From Convivina praedatoris (GTDB lineage: Bacteria > Bacillota > Bacilli > Lactobacillales > Lactobacillaceae): a stretch of DNA of 64,000 nucleotides. The stretch is taken from the NCBI RefSeq assembly GCF_933208505.1, contig NZ_CAKOEU010000001.1. The stretch is one strand, 5' to 3'. Made by a program: the position numbers and the translations under genes. This document shows positions 17,996-27,792 of this stretch, piece by piece (the stretch's first letter is position 1; every line of letters starts with the position of its first letter). The notes under the pieces are model-generated. The model saw nothing but the letters and a program-made list of their open reading frames with translations, was not told the DNA's origin and did no database searches.

Positions 17996-18952
17996 TTAAC
18001 GAGCCAGCGATGCGGCTCCAATAACACCGGCATCATTACCCAACTCAGCCAACTTAATCCGGGTTGAAGTCCGAACAGTTGGAAAGGCAAAAGGCTTCCA
18101 ATCCTTTTCAACACGCTCCCGCAGGAATTCACCAGCAGCGGCTACCCCACCACCAATAACAATGGCAGATGGGTTCAAAGTGTTAGCAATCATGGCACTA
18201 GCATAACCTAGGTAGTAAGCTACCTTGTTAACTGTTTCGTTAGCTAAGAAATCACCATCTTTAGCTAAATCAAAGATAATCTTAGAAGTAACCTCATCAC
18301 CATTATCAATCATTTGCTTTAAACGAGATTGTCCCACATATTGTTCAGCAAAATCTTGGGCCAGGTGAACCACTCCAGTTGCCGAAGCATATTGCTCCAA
18401 GCATCCCCGGTTGCCACAGGTACATAGGTAACCATTTGGCTCAACAATAATGTGCCCAACTTCTCCACCAGCACCACCAGCACCGTGGATTAACTGACCG
18501 TTGGCCACTAACCCACCACCAACACCAGTTCCTAAGGTAATAAAGGAAACATCATCATCATTGTTTCCAGCACCCTTCCAGGCTTCACCTAAGGCGGCTA
18601 CGTTGGCATCGTTATCGATTTTTAGAGAAAAACCGGTCCCAGCTTCAATTGCTTCTTTAACAGGTTGCTCAGTCGCCCAGTTCAAGTTATAAGCACCCTT
18701 AACTGTTCCTTCAGCGATATTAACCGTTCCCGGAGTTCCCAAGCCAATCCCAATGACGCGTTCGCGATCAAGTTGGTAAATATCCAAATGATGGTTAATT
18801 GACTCAATAATATCGGGCACAATGTACTTACCACCATCCAAAACGTTGGTCTGAATTGACCACTTTTGTTGAACTTCACCCTGATCAGTCAAAATCGCAA
18901 ATTTAATGGTCGTTCCACCTAAGTCAACACCAATTAATTTATCTTTAGCCAT
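17996..18952 (-). CDS. glk: ROK-family glucokinase
   Basis: Phosphorylates glucose to glucose 6-phosphate, 318 residues. N-terminal ATP-binding LIGVDLGGTTIKFAILTD, sugar-binding KIDNDANVAALGEAWKGA and GTGVGGGLVANGQLIHG, the catalytic GGAGGEVGHI region and the zinc-binding CTCGNRGCLEQYASATG all match GlcK of Bacillota. It follows yqgQ, as in Bacillus. There is no SD before this ATG: the nearest purine-rich site, AGGAGG, is 40 nt upstream and instead serves a 17-codon GTG frame that overlaps the glk start. Initiation therefore seems to need translational coupling or a leaderless-like mode. Confidence 0.96.
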   Translation of the reverse strand: MAKDKLIGVDLGGTTIKFAILTDQGEVQQKWSIQTNVLDGGKYIVPDIIESINHHLDIYQLDRERVIGIGLGTPGTVNIAEGTVKGAYNLNWATEQPVKEAIEAGTGFSLKIDNDANVAALGEAWKGAGNNDDDVSFITLGTGVGGGLVANGQLIHGAGGAGGEVGHIIVEPNGYLCTCGNRGCLEQYASATGVVHLAQDFAEQYVGQSRLKQMIDNGDEVTSKIIFDLAKDGDFLANETVNKVAYYLGYASAMIANTLNPSAIVIGGGVAAAGEFLRERVEKDWKPFAFPTVRTSTRIKLAELGNDAGVIGAASLAR

Positions 18953-18987
18953 AGTTCTGCCGTGCCAGTTATGTGATGTCCTGACAC
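18934..18987 (-). CDS. Leader ORF of 17 codons overlapping glk start
   Basis: GTG at 18985-18987 sits 4 nt after AGGAGG. It opens a frame encoding MSGHHITGTAELWLKIN that stops at 18934-18936, 18 bp inside glk and out of frame with it. No in-frame start other than the annotated ATG exists for glk in this stretch. Seen: strong SD, short frame, overlap. Inferred: coupling of glk translation to this leader. Confidence 0.45.
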   Translation of the reverse strand: MSGHHITGTAELWLKIN

Positions 18988-19074
18988 AATTCCTCCTAAA
19001 AAATTTTACAAGCCTATTCTAGCAAAAAACAGTCCCTTTGTGCAAACGTTTTCAATAAATCAAGTTAGCCTTGC

Positions 19075-19281
19075 TCAATCATTATTTCGCCGTTCTTCTA
19101 AATGATGTTCTCGTGCTAGTACTAACTTCATCTGGGCATATTCTTTTTCAGGTAAAACCCCTGATTTATAGAGGTTATCAACTTCTAAAGCCGCCATTTC
19201 AATGTCCCACAAACGTTTACCAACATGAATATAAACGCCAAAACGCTTCAGATATTTTAATACATCATAAAAATTTTGCAC
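19075..19281 (-). CDS. yqgQ: YqgQ family protein (DUF910)
   Basis: Small 68-residue soluble protein of unknown role, recognised by FYDVLKYLKRFGVYIHVGKR, WDIEMAALEVDNLYKSGVL and the charged ending LEERR. The family is widespread in Bacilli and is normally encoded between a rhomboid protease and glucokinase, exactly as here (gluP-yqgQ-glk). The start is GTG at 19279-19281 with GGAG 8 nt upstream; an ATG one base earlier is in a different frame. No catalytic residues are known for the family. Confidence 0.9.
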   Translation of the reverse strand: MQNFYDVLKYLKRFGVYIHVGKRLWDIEMAALEVDNLYKSGVLPEKEYAQMKLVLAREHHLEERRNND

Positions 19282-19299
19282 ATTTTTTCTCCACTCACC

Positions 19300-19890
19300 T
19301 TATTGTATCCGTCGCTGGTAAAACATCACTATTGCTAAAATCATTCCGCTTACTAAGCCACCCAAATGTCCCCAAAAATCAATTGATGGGGTAAATAAAT
19401 CACCGACCAAGTTTAACACTACAAAAACTAAAAATGTTTGTCTTTGGGTCTTTAAGGCTGAATTATGACGACCTTGATAGCCGATGTAAATTAACAAAGC
19501 TCCTAAAAGACCAAAAATTGCCGATGAAGCACCAGCACTAATTGCTTGGGGGGCCAACCAGTAAGACAGCAAGTTACCACCCAAACCACCAATTAGGTAA
19601 ATTAATAGAAAGCGGATTGAACCAAACAGGGGTTCAATCATCAGACCCAAAAACCAGAGGGTCAATATATTTAAAATTAAATGGGACCAAGAAAGATGAA
19701 TCAAAAGTGGAGTCAATAACCGCCAATACTGATGCTCTTGGGTAATGTAAGGTCCGTATTTAGCACCAAATTTAACTAAAAAGAAAACATTATCAGGCTG
19801 TCCATGACTTAACAATATTTCAACTAAAAAAACCAAGATCGTCATAACAGCAATAATCACCGTCACCGGTGCCTTTTTAAAATCAGCCAT
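19300..19890 (-). CDS. gluP: Rhomboid intramembrane serine protease (GluP/YqgP-like)
   Basis: A 196-residue membrane protease with about six helices. The catalytic Ser lies in GASSAIFGLLGALLIYIG and the His in DFWGHLGGLVSGMILAIVMF; the first loop has YWRLLTPLLIHLSWSHLILN with the conserved oxyanion-hole region. It lacks the long N-terminal and TPR extensions of Bacillus YqgP and is just the core domain, as is usual in lactic acid bacteria. It is cotranscribed between rexA and yqgQ. Substrate is unknown; in Bacillus the orthologue helps remove Mg transporter MgtE, and an mgtE gene is close by at 14137-15504. Confidence 0.93.
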   Translation of the reverse strand: MADFKKAPVTVIIAVMTILVFLVEILLSHGQPDNVFFLVKFGAKYGPYITQEHQYWRLLTPLLIHLSWSHLILNILTLWFLGLMIEPLFGSIRFLLIYLIGGLGGNLLSYWLAPQAISAGASSAIFGLLGALLIYIGYQGRHNSALKTQRQTFLVFVVLNLVGDLFTPSIDFWGHLGGLVSGMILAIVMFYQRRIQ

Positions 19891-19899
19891 CCTTGCCCC

Positions 19900-22800
19900 C
19901 TAATCCATTTCCAAACTTTCACCGATACTCAAAGCCACCAGCCAAGTAGCCCCGATTCGATAGGCTGGATATTCTTGTGCCAGCGCCTGACGATACAAAC
20001 TTAATTGCCCACGGTAGCGATTTTTGAGTTTGGCTAGATCTTCTTTTTGATGACTACCATGCCGAACATAGTCAGTCTTGTAGTCAAATAAAGTAATTGT
20101 TTTTTGACTTTCATCCAGAAAATACCCATCAATAATTCCGTGAATTAGTACCGAACTACTGTCGGCTAAGTCTTGGTAAATTTGATTGGCAGGCATAATC
20201 ATGGCAAAAGTGGCCTCCCGTCGTAAAGTATCTTGATGATGGGCAATATCTTGTCCCAAGGATGAATTTAGAAAATCCAAAATATCATTTAGATTAATTA
20301 AATCAGCCACCTGCGCTAGCAATCGGCCTTGGGCTACCAACTCATCACGCAACTGTACCAATTCGGTTTCAGTATAGAGATGTTGAAAGTTTAAAAGTTG
20401 GAGTAACAGGTGGGTTGCTGTTCCAACCGCACTACTAGACGGTCGCTGACTCCCATTGGTCATAAAGTTTGGTCGTGCTAATTCTTGATTCAACAAGACC
20501 TTACGGTCACTGAGCTTACCATTTTCATCCAAATCTAAACTAACCATATTCATCTGATCTGGATCTTCAAAGAGTCGCTTAATTTCCGAAACAGATTGAT
20601 AAGCCGGCGTCTGAGTCGCCAGTTGATTGGGATAATGATAGTTAATTAGCGCTTGAGCAGCTTGAAAATCAGCAACATCATATTGATTATTACGATCATT
20701 AGTCACTTCAGTGGAATCGTTTCTCGTTTGTTGCGGTGCTTTAATTTGATTTTCGGGTATTAAAGTAACCTGTACCTGCGTACTTTTAGGAGTTTGTGGG
20801 CCTAAATTACCGACGACATCAACCTCTCCCAGCCAATCAAGTAAAACGGAATTATCAGTCCGAGCTAAAGTAATATTTAACCAATCAAAATAACTGCTGG
20901 CCCGCAAACGCAAGCTTTCCGGTAAAAATGGTGTTCGACTAGTCCGAGCAACCTGCCATAATCCTTGCACGCGCTGACTCATTCCCTCTTCATTCACCTC
21001 AACCGTCGCCAATAGATATAACTGCTGCTTAGCTCGGGTTAAAGCAACATAAAAAAGGCGCATTTCTTCCGACCAACTTTGTTTTTTTAAAGCTTCTTTA
21101 ACCCAAAGCTTTTGCAAAGTTGGCATCACTACTTGGGCCTGGGGTTGCAAATAATCTAAGCCAATTCCAGTCGATTTTTGAATTAATAAGCCACCACTTA
21201 AATCTTTAGTATTAAAATCTTTTTCTAACTCTGGTAAGAAAACAATCGGAAATTCTAATCCCTTGGAAGCATGAATCGTCATCAATTGAACGGCTTCTTC
21301 TTCAGATTCTTGCGCTACCTCGCCCAATTGTCCCCCATTTTTTTGTAATTCTTCAATGTAGCGAACAAAACGGAATAAGCCAGCATGTTGATTTTCCTGA
21401 TATTGAGCAGCGTACTGGTAAAGGGCATGTAAATTAGCCTGTCGTTGGGCGCCACCGGCCATCCCGGCCATATAATCCAACCAGCCAGTATCTTCATAAA
21501 TGGCCAGTAACAAGTTAACCAAATCATTTTGACGAGCTAGTCCTTGCCAACGCTGAATTTGCATTAAAATCTTAGCCCAATCTGCATTTTGGCTGGCTGC
21601 TGCTTGAAAAGCCGTCCAAAAATCATGTTCACGGTCTTGCAATCGAATTGTCGCTAAATCATTTTCATCCAAACCAAACATTGGTGATCGCAACATCGCT
21701 ACAAGAGGAATATCTTGGTGCGGATTATCAATCACCCGTAAGGTGTCTAACATAATGTAAACTTCCATCGTTTGAAAGTAGTCGCCAACTCCCTCGGCTT
21801 GCACTGGTAAACCGGCTTCATGAAACATACGGACTAAATCAACATAACCCCCTTTGGAACGGGTTAAAATCGCAATATCGCTGTAACGGACGGGGCGCAT
21901 TCCCCCACCATCGGGTAAACTCGGATCATATACTTGGCCACTTTGTTGTAGATCAATAATTTTTTGAATCAAATGAGCATATTGCCCCTGTCGCTTTTGC
22001 CAATCTCCTAAATTTTCAGCCTGCTCTTCATCAATGGTTTTGGCGCCAGTCCGTTTTTGAATAATATCTAGTTCAAAAATTGGTGACACAGTGCTGGGGT
22101 AATCGGCTTGAGGTACTAAACGAGCAGCATCTTGATAGGCAATATCTCCTAAATTTTGGTCCATCAACTGTGTAAAAATTAAGTTTGTCACCTCAGTCAC
22201 ATTTTGTTGAGAACGGAAATTATCAGCCAATTCAATCCGTTCATCGCTATCAGATAATTCAAAATCATGGTATTTGGCACTAAAAAGTTGTGGATCAGCC
22301 TGACGAAAACCATAAATACTTTGCTTGACATCTCCGACCATGTAAAGATTATGGCCATTTGATAGCGATTGTAACAGTCTTTCTTGGAGCTGGTTAATAT
22401 CTTGATATTCGTCAATTAAAATTTCTGAAAATTGGCTGGCAATCAGGGTTCGACTATCTTCTTGGGCTAAAATTTCTAACGCCAAAACCTCTAAATCAGC
22501 AAAATCCAACAGATTTTCCTGACGCTTTCGCGCCGTAAAGGCCTGAATAAAGTCCCGGGTTACCATCACCAAAGTTTGTAATAAATCCTGTCCCTTTTGA
22601 TTAACTAACTGCCACTGCTGAGCATTGAGACTAAAATAAGTCTGACTTAAATTGGTTAGATTAGCTTGGGAGCCGATTAAATCATTTTTAATTTGTGTCG
22701 CTGCCTGGACTAACTGACTTAATTCTGGTGTCTCCTTGATTTTTTTCGAACGGTTGGTATCTAATTTAATTTTTGGTGGATCAGTCACCAAGTGCTGTAA

Positions 22801-23625
22801 CTGATCCCATCCCCCCGTCAATCCTGTTTCAATGGCGGATAAGTAACTTAATAGTTCACTTAAACCTTGTGCTGTTTTCTTCAGCTCTTCGACCCCGCTG
22901 ACTTGAGATAATAGCGGTTCTAATAGGGCCTGCCCATTGCGGATTTCATTTAAAAATAATTTCTGAACATGCTTCCCCAAGGGCTGACTAGCCAACAAAT
23001 CTTGATCTACCGGCCCACTGGCTTTTTGGACCTGCTCTTTAAGCCAGTCAAGCCCATCCGGGCGAGCTTGAGCAAATTCCGCTAGACGTAGAATTTGATC
23101 CTTAAGCGGATTATCATAGTTTGGATTAGCAAAATTATCCACCAGCTCCATAAAATCAACATATTGAGGATGTTTAGGATCATAATAATCACTAAATACT
23201 TCATCAACAACATCCTGGCGCAACATTTGCCGTTCGGCTGTATCTGACAGTAAACGAAAACGGGGATCCAACCCAATTTTGTAGTAATAATTTTCAATTA
23301 ATTTCAAAGCAAAGGCATCAATGGTAGCGATATTAGCCACTGGTAAAAGCATTAATTGGCGCTGTAAATGTTGGCGCAGTTCTCCTTGGGATTGAACTAG
23401 TTGCCCCTGCAACGCCTTTTCCAAACGCTCCTTCATCTCTGCCGCAGCAGCATTCGTAAAGGTAACAATCAGGAACTTATCTACACTTTGCCCTTTTAAA
23501 ATTTTTTGCAAAATTCGTTCAATTAGAACGGTGGTTTTACCTGAACCGGCCGAAGCAGCCACTAGAATATTATGCCCACTTGATTCAATGGCTCGTTGCT
23601 GGTTAGCAGTAAATTGTCTAGGCAT
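19900..23625 (-). CDS. rexA: ATP-dependent helicase/nuclease subunit A (RexA/AddA)
   Basis: Large subunit of the double-strand-break repair helicase-nuclease, 1241 residues. UvrD-type helicase motifs appear in order: motif I HNILVAASAGSGKTTVLIER (residues about 18-37), motif II EILIDEYQDINQLQERLLQ, motif III YMVGDVKQSIYGFRQADPQLF, and motifs V/VI VQLMTIHASKGLEFPIVFLP and LFYVALTRAKQQLYLL. The C-terminal RecB-like nuclease has HGIIDGYFL, TLFDYKTDYV and GQLSLYRQAL. The start overlaps the end of rexB by 8 bp. Chi recognition is a family property; the Chi sequence cannot be inferred here. Confidence 0.97.
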   Translation of the reverse strand: MPRQFTANQQRAIESSGHNILVAASAGSGKTTVLIERILQKILKGQSVDKFLIVTFTNAAAAEMKERLEKALQGQLVQSQGELRQHLQRQLMLLPVANIATIDAFALKLIENYYYKIGLDPRFRLLSDTAERQMLRQDVVDEVFSDYYDPKHPQYVDFMELVDNFANPNYDNPLKDQILRLAEFAQARPDGLDWLKEQVQKASGPVDQDLLASQPLGKHVQKLFLNEIRNGQALLEPLLSQVSGVEELKKTAQGLSELLSYLSAIETGLTGGWDQLQHLVTDPPKIKLDTNRSKKIKETPELSQLVQAATQIKNDLIGSQANLTNLSQTYFSLNAQQWQLVNQKGQDLLQTLVMVTRDFIQAFTARKRQENLLDFADLEVLALEILAQEDSRTLIASQFSEILIDEYQDINQLQERLLQSLSNGHNLYMVGDVKQSIYGFRQADPQLFSAKYHDFELSDSDERIELADNFRSQQNVTEVTNLIFTQLMDQNLGDIAYQDAARLVPQADYPSTVSPIFELDIIQKRTGAKTIDEEQAENLGDWQKRQGQYAHLIQKIIDLQQSGQVYDPSLPDGGGMRPVRYSDIAILTRSKGGYVDLVRMFHEAGLPVQAEGVGDYFQTMEVYIMLDTLRVIDNPHQDIPLVAMLRSPMFGLDENDLATIRLQDREHDFWTAFQAAASQNADWAKILMQIQRWQGLARQNDLVNLLLAIYEDTGWLDYMAGMAGGAQRQANLHALYQYAAQYQENQHAGLFRFVRYIEELQKNGGQLGEVAQESEEEAVQLMTIHASKGLEFPIVFLPELEKDFNTKDLSGGLLIQKSTGIGLDYLQPQAQVVMPTLQKLWVKEALKKQSWSEEMRLFYVALTRAKQQLYLLATVEVNEEGMSQRVQGLWQVARTSRTPFLPESLRLRASSYFDWLNITLARTDNSVLLDWLGEVDVVGNLGPQTPKSTQVQVTLIPENQIKAPQQTRNDSTEVTNDRNNQYDVADFQAAQALINYHYPNQLATQTPAYQSVSEIKRLFEDPDQMNMVSLDLDENGKLSDRKVLLNQELARPNFMTNGSQRPSSSAVGTATHLLLQLLNFQHLYTETELVQLRDELVAQGRLLAQVADLINLNDILDFLNSSLGQDIAHHQDTLRREATFAMIMPANQIYQDLADSSSVLIHGIIDGYFLDESQKTITLFDYKTDYVRHGSHQKEDLAKLKNRYRGQLSLYRQALAQEYPAYRIGATWLVALSIGESLEMD

Positions 23626-26600
23626 CCTCTTCTCCTTGCAAGCGTTCTAAAATATCAGCTTTTTTGTTAGGACTAACCGGGCGATAACGATCCCCTAAAA
23701 TTCGGTCAAAGCGCACAATATCTTGATATGGCGAATAAGCCAAGGAACCTTTAACCGGTAAAATTGGAAAAACACCGGCCTGAATTTGATGCCCAGCCCG
23801 TAAAATATTTTCTTGATTGCGTGCCAGCAGTAAGTCCAATTCGGCAGCTGATACCGTTTCACTGGCAGCAGTTAGCTGATCATCTTTGCGCTTTTTCAAC
23901 TGATAGTATATGGCTTGTTCACCTGGTGCTAATACTTCCAAATTATCCAGATAAGCTTCATCTGAAAGCATTAAACCATGATATTTAAAATCAGGGCTAG
24001 GCAATTCTCCTGCCAACATGGCCACCAAATCACCCTTAAAATCAGTTAACTTAGTTTTGCTAGGCGCAATTTGAGCAAAGAAAGCCCCTCCAATTTCACT
24101 AACATTTAAGGCCTGCGCATTATTTTGGGCTGCTTGCCAATATGTTAGCAATTGCATTTGCAAACCGTCATAGGCCTGCCCCCACTCAAATTTTTTACTA
24201 CTAGATTTATAATCAATAATCGTACCAAATTGGCCTTGCGGGTCTTGGCGGTCGAAACGGTCAATCTTTCCACGAACCATAATTTGTTGACCTTGGTCAG
24301 CCAAGCGCAACCCCTGCAACGCTCCCTTAGGAAAACCAAAGAGAGCTTCCACAGCGGATGGTCGGCTTTGATTATACGAAGCCGCCTGTTTTAACTGGCC
24401 CAAGAGTTGTTGGGCCACCTTAGCAATGTATTGTCCAATCGCCAGTCCTTGATTAGCTTCTTGCAAAAATTCAAAGGTTGGCTGAGTCAACTGAAAGTTG
24501 AGTGCTTCAGCCACTAAATTTTGAATGGTAACTAAATCAACATCTTTAAGGCTGGCCTCTTGCCCAATCAAATGACGAACTACCATTTCTAAAATCGCAT
24601 GGTATAGGGTACCGGTTTGAGCCACATCTAAATCATGGCTAGGCCGTTCTTGTAAGCGGAGGCCATAGCGCAAGAAATATTCAAAAGGATCACGATAATA
24701 GGCCTCTAATTGTGAAATTGAAACTGCCAGCGGTTGTTTAAAGAGCGCCTGAGCTAAATCAGTTTGTAAGGGTGCTACTTGATTTTGATACTGATTAGCA
24801 CTTAATACGCGATCTAAATTTGGTAAATTCGGCTGCTTTTTTAATAACCCGTACAAAGCCTGAAAGGCACTGCTCTCCTGTTGGCTGGCAGGTAGCTGCG
24901 CCAATTGCGATAAGGTTGCCCGGGCTGAACCAACATAATTTTTTAATAAGGTACTACCATTCATCGCGTGTGCTTTAACCAAAGTAACCGGTGCAGCAAA
25001 ATGACTAATCAAACGCTGGTAATATGGTGAACATTCGGTCAATTGACCATTTTCATCCAAAATTGAATACGAAAAGGTCACTGCCATTTGACTGGCCATT
25101 AAAGCCCCATAAAACAATAAATTTTCACTCGCCATTTGCTGTTGAGCAGTGTCTTGCAAGTACCGTGGTTGTTCCTGCTGACTTAAGACTGGCTGAACTA
25201 AGAGCCGTTCAGCGTCATTAATCAGAGCTTGGTTTTTGACCTGCGCCGGTAAGTTCTGCCGACTACCGCCAATAAAATAGAGTTCTTGATACTGTTGGTT
25301 TTGTACAATTCCAGCTTCAGAAATCGTCAACTGATCCAATTGGTTAGGAATTCCGGCAAAACGAGCCCCCGAAAAGCCAGCCAAAAGTGCTTCCCGAAAA
25401 TCATCCAATTCATAGGGCTGTTGTCCGGCCACTTGAACCATTTGATCTAAGGTTTGGGTAAACATTGCCCATACTTCTTCAACCTGCTGGCCCTTTAGAA
25501 GCTCGCCTTGATCAACTAATTGGTCACGAACCTGCAAAATTGCCTGGTCAACCTGTTGATCATATAACCAATTAACTAGAAAAGTTGCGGCCTCTTGTAA
25601 AGTCTGAGCTTGGTCTAATCCCTGTTCAAATTTATCTAAGGCATCTCCAATAAAACGCCGCAAAATATTCATTCGTTGATTAATTTTTTGATCTACAGGT
25701 GATAATTGATCATCTTGACTTTCAAATAAGACAAAGGGCCGGTCATAGGCATGCCAAATTTTAGCGCTTGGTTGATGGGCCGTAACGTAGTTATCCAAAA
25801 AAGCCACAATTTCAAAGTACTGTTGGTCGTCTAGTAAATGGCCATTTTGAATAGGCCGCAAAAATCCAGTCTTTAACAGGGCTAACAAATTCTGATAATA
25901 AAAGCGTTGACTCTGAGGCCTTAGCAAATTGGTAATCAGCTCAACTAAGGGATGGTTAAGCATTTTGACATCATTATCCAAAAAATAAGGCAGCTCAAAC
26001 GCCTGCATCACGGCTGGAATATGGTTGGTATATGGACCCAAATCCCGGGCAACAATTAAAATATCACGTAAATGCAGGTCTGGATTTTTTAGCAAAGACT
26101 GTCGAATCCGGCGGGCTACCTCGTTTAATTCGGTTACCACGTTTTCGGCTTTAAAAAATTGAACCTGGTCTAACGGAGCCGCCTGCTCTATGGATTGATA
26201 TTGTCCTAAAGATTCCCAGGCTTTCAGCAGCGCTTGCATATCTTGGGATAAGGAACGCTTGGCGGTAACTGGTTTAATTTCAGTTGGAATGCCATTTTGT
26301 TGTGCTAAATCTAATAAAACCTGTGCACTTTGTAAGGGTTTTTGGAAAACTGCCCCATCCATAGTTGGCTGAAGCGCATCACGATCTCCTAATAGGGCAA
26401 TTGTTATGTCTGCTCGCTTTAATAATTGCTGTAAAACCGCCCATTCTGGTCCGGTAAAGCCATTAAAGCTGTCAAAATAAAAGACACTGTTGGTTAAACT
26501 TAAATGAGGTAATTCTTCAGCAAAAAAATTTAGCGTTTCAGCCTTAGTAATCCAGTTTTGATCTAAAACGGCATCAAATTCATCGGCCACTAGAGCAAGA

Positions 26601-27124
26601 TCCCGTAACTTTTGACTAAAATTAACTTTCAAACCAGCTAAGTCAGGATTGGCTTGATCTAGGTTGTCCAAAACGGTTAGTAATTCTTTGGCCTGGACTT
26701 GGCTACTGCGTAATTCCACTAATTGCGCCACTAAAGCTTCAATAAATCCCCGTTTTGCTTGCATCCGAGCAAACACCGGTAACTTACTAGCCTTTTGCTT
26801 TAAGATATTAGCTACCACCATATAAAGGCCGGCTTCTTGCATGATATTAGGTTGAATTTTGCTAGATTGTTGCAACAAATGCCAAGCTAAACGGGTTAAG
26901 GAATAAACTTGTAATCGACTTTGCGCATAAACTTGATCTTTTGGCATCCGATTAAGGCGGGCAAAGCGCTCAAGCACATCGACTTCACTGGCAAATTTAA
27001 TGTGATTGGGTACTAAATAATAGACGCTTAAATTCGGATTGCGCATTAATTTTTCCTGCACGTTCTGTAACATTGCCTGGCGAAAATCATGCTGTCCTGA
27101 TCCCATTAAGATTGTTACTGCCAT
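23618..27124 (-). CDS. rexB: ATP-dependent helicase/nuclease subunit B (RexB/AddB)
   Basis: Partner of RexA, 1168 residues. The N-terminus ILMGSGQHDFRQAMLQNV is the degenerate P-loop region of the AddB fold, and the C-terminal nuclease carries VRGKIDRFDRQD, TIIDYKSSSKKFEW and LQMQLLTYWQAAQ. Only one Cys is seen in the whole protein (TECSPYYQRL), so the 4Fe-4S cluster of Bacillus AddB cannot form; this marks it as the RexB type of Lactobacillales. It is the first gene of rexB-rexA-gluP-yqgQ-glk and overlaps rexA by 8 bp. A terminator for the preceding DUF402 gene separates the two units. Confidence 0.95.
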   Translation of the reverse strand: MAVTILMGSGQHDFRQAMLQNVQEKLMRNPNLSVYYLVPNHIKFASEVDVLERFARLNRMPKDQVYAQSRLQVYSLTRLAWHLLQQSSKIQPNIMQEAGLYMVVANILKQKASKLPVFARMQAKRGFIEALVAQLVELRSSQVQAKELLTVLDNLDQANPDLAGLKVNFSQKLRDLALVADEFDAVLDQNWITKAETLNFFAEELPHLSLTNSVFYFDSFNGFTGPEWAVLQQLLKRADITIALLGDRDALQPTMDGAVFQKPLQSAQVLLDLAQQNGIPTEIKPVTAKRSLSQDMQALLKAWESLGQYQSIEQAAPLDQVQFFKAENVVTELNEVARRIRQSLLKNPDLHLRDILIVARDLGPYTNHIPAVMQAFELPYFLDNDVKMLNHPLVELITNLLRPQSQRFYYQNLLALLKTGFLRPIQNGHLLDDQQYFEIVAFLDNYVTAHQPSAKIWHAYDRPFVLFESQDDQLSPVDQKINQRMNILRRFIGDALDKFEQGLDQAQTLQEAATFLVNWLYDQQVDQAILQVRDQLVDQGELLKGQQVEEVWAMFTQTLDQMVQVAGQQPYELDDFREALLAGFSGARFAGIPNQLDQLTISEAGIVQNQQYQELYFIGGSRQNLPAQVKNQALINDAERLLVQPVLSQQEQPRYLQDTAQQQMASENLLFYGALMASQMAVTFSYSILDENGQLTECSPYYQRLISHFAAPVTLVKAHAMNGSTLLKNYVGSARATLSQLAQLPASQQESSAFQALYGLLKKQPNLPNLDRVLSANQYQNQVAPLQTDLAQALFKQPLAVSISQLEAYYRDPFEYFLRYGLRLQERPSHDLDVAQTGTLYHAILEMVVRHLIGQEASLKDVDLVTIQNLVAEALNFQLTQPTFEFLQEANQGLAIGQYIAKVAQQLLGQLKQAASYNQSRPSAVEALFGFPKGALQGLRLADQGQQIMVRGKIDRFDRQDPQGQFGTIIDYKSSSKKFEWGQAYDGLQMQLLTYWQAAQNNAQALNVSEIGGAFFAQIAPSKTKLTDFKGDLVAMLAGELPSPDFKYHGLMLSDEAYLDNLEVLAPGEQAIYYQLKKRKDDQLTAASETVSAAELDLLLARNQENILRAGHQIQAGVFPILPVKGSLAYSPYQDIVRFDRILGDRYRPVSPNKKADILERLQGEEDA

Positions 27125-27149
27125 ATTATCCTCACTAAATCTGTATTAA

Positions 27150-27173
27150 AAAAACACGCCTATGCGTGTTTTT
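27150..27173 (-). terminator. Rho-independent terminator after DUF402 gene
   Basis: Perfect hairpin AAAAACACGC/GCGTGTTTTT (27150-27159 and 27164-27173) starting within two bases of the stop codon of the DUF402 gene, with flanking A/T runs on both sides. It separates that gene from rexB. Confidence 0.88.
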
Positions 27174-27174
27174 G

Positions 27175-27744
27175 TCAACGACGATCATTTAACCGCTGCT
27201 GCATCAAATATTGGTAACGAGCATACCAAACGTCGATATAACCTTGCGAAAATGGTCCTTTACCTTCATTAATCCAATCTACTAAAATTTTGACATGATC
27301 CTTTAAAATCCGATCAATTTCAGGTGGATAATGCCATTTTTGACTATGGGTGGCATATTCATCGGCATCTAATAGATGCTTTTCACCACTAGGAAAAACC
27401 TTGATATCTAAATCGTAATCAATATACTTCAAGGCTTCCTTATCTAACACATAGGGGGTAGCTAGATTACAGTAATATGAAACCCCATTATCACGAATCA
27501 TGGCAATAATATTAAACCAATATTTCTTATGGAAATATACTATTGCTGGCTCGCGCGTCACCCAACGGCGACCATTATCTTCAGTAACTAAGGTATGGTC
27601 ATTTAGACCAATAATCGCATTTTCGCTAGTCTTTAATACCATCGTATCGCGCCAAGTACGATGCAGGGAGCCGTCATGTTTATAGCTTTTGATCGTGATG
27701 ACATCGCCTTCGCGGGGACCGCGACTTGGTTTATCAACAACCAT
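27175..27744 (-). CDS. Nucleoside tri-/diphosphate phosphatase, DUF402 (Ntdp-like)
   Basis: A 189-residue DUF402 protein. It shows [21 protein letters not shown] at the start, the central [20 protein letters not shown], and [41 protein letters not shown], where the clustered acidic residues bind divalent metal in Staphylococcus Sa1684 and Streptomyces FomD relatives. Members hydrolyse nucleoside tri- and diphosphates. It lies downstream of recX, the common partner in lactic acid bacteria, but has its own candidate extended -10 promoter at 27780-27785 and its own terminator. The physiological substrate is not evident. Confidence 0.88.
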   Translation of the reverse strand: MVVDKPSRGPREGDVITIKSYKHDGSLHRTWRDTMVLKTSENAIIGLNDHTLVTEDNGRRWVTREPAIVYFHKKYWFNIIAMIRDNGVSYYCNLATPYVLDKEALKYIDYDLDIKVFPSGEKHLLDADEYATHSQKWHYPPEIDRILKDHVKILVDWINEGKGPFSQGYIDVWYARYQYLMQQRLNDRR

Positions 27745-27779
27745 GCTAATCCAACTTTCCCGAAAAAAATTCCATTTCG

Positions 27780-27785
27780 ATTATA
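27780..27785 (-). promoter_or_regulatory. Extended -10 promoter of the DUF402 gene
   Basis: TGGTATAAT on the minus strand (TATAAT at 27780-27785) about 35 bp before the ATG; the 17-bp-upstream hexamer (TAGTGA) is a poor -35, which fits an extended -10 site. Confidence 0.55.
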
Positions 27786-27792
27786 CCATAGT

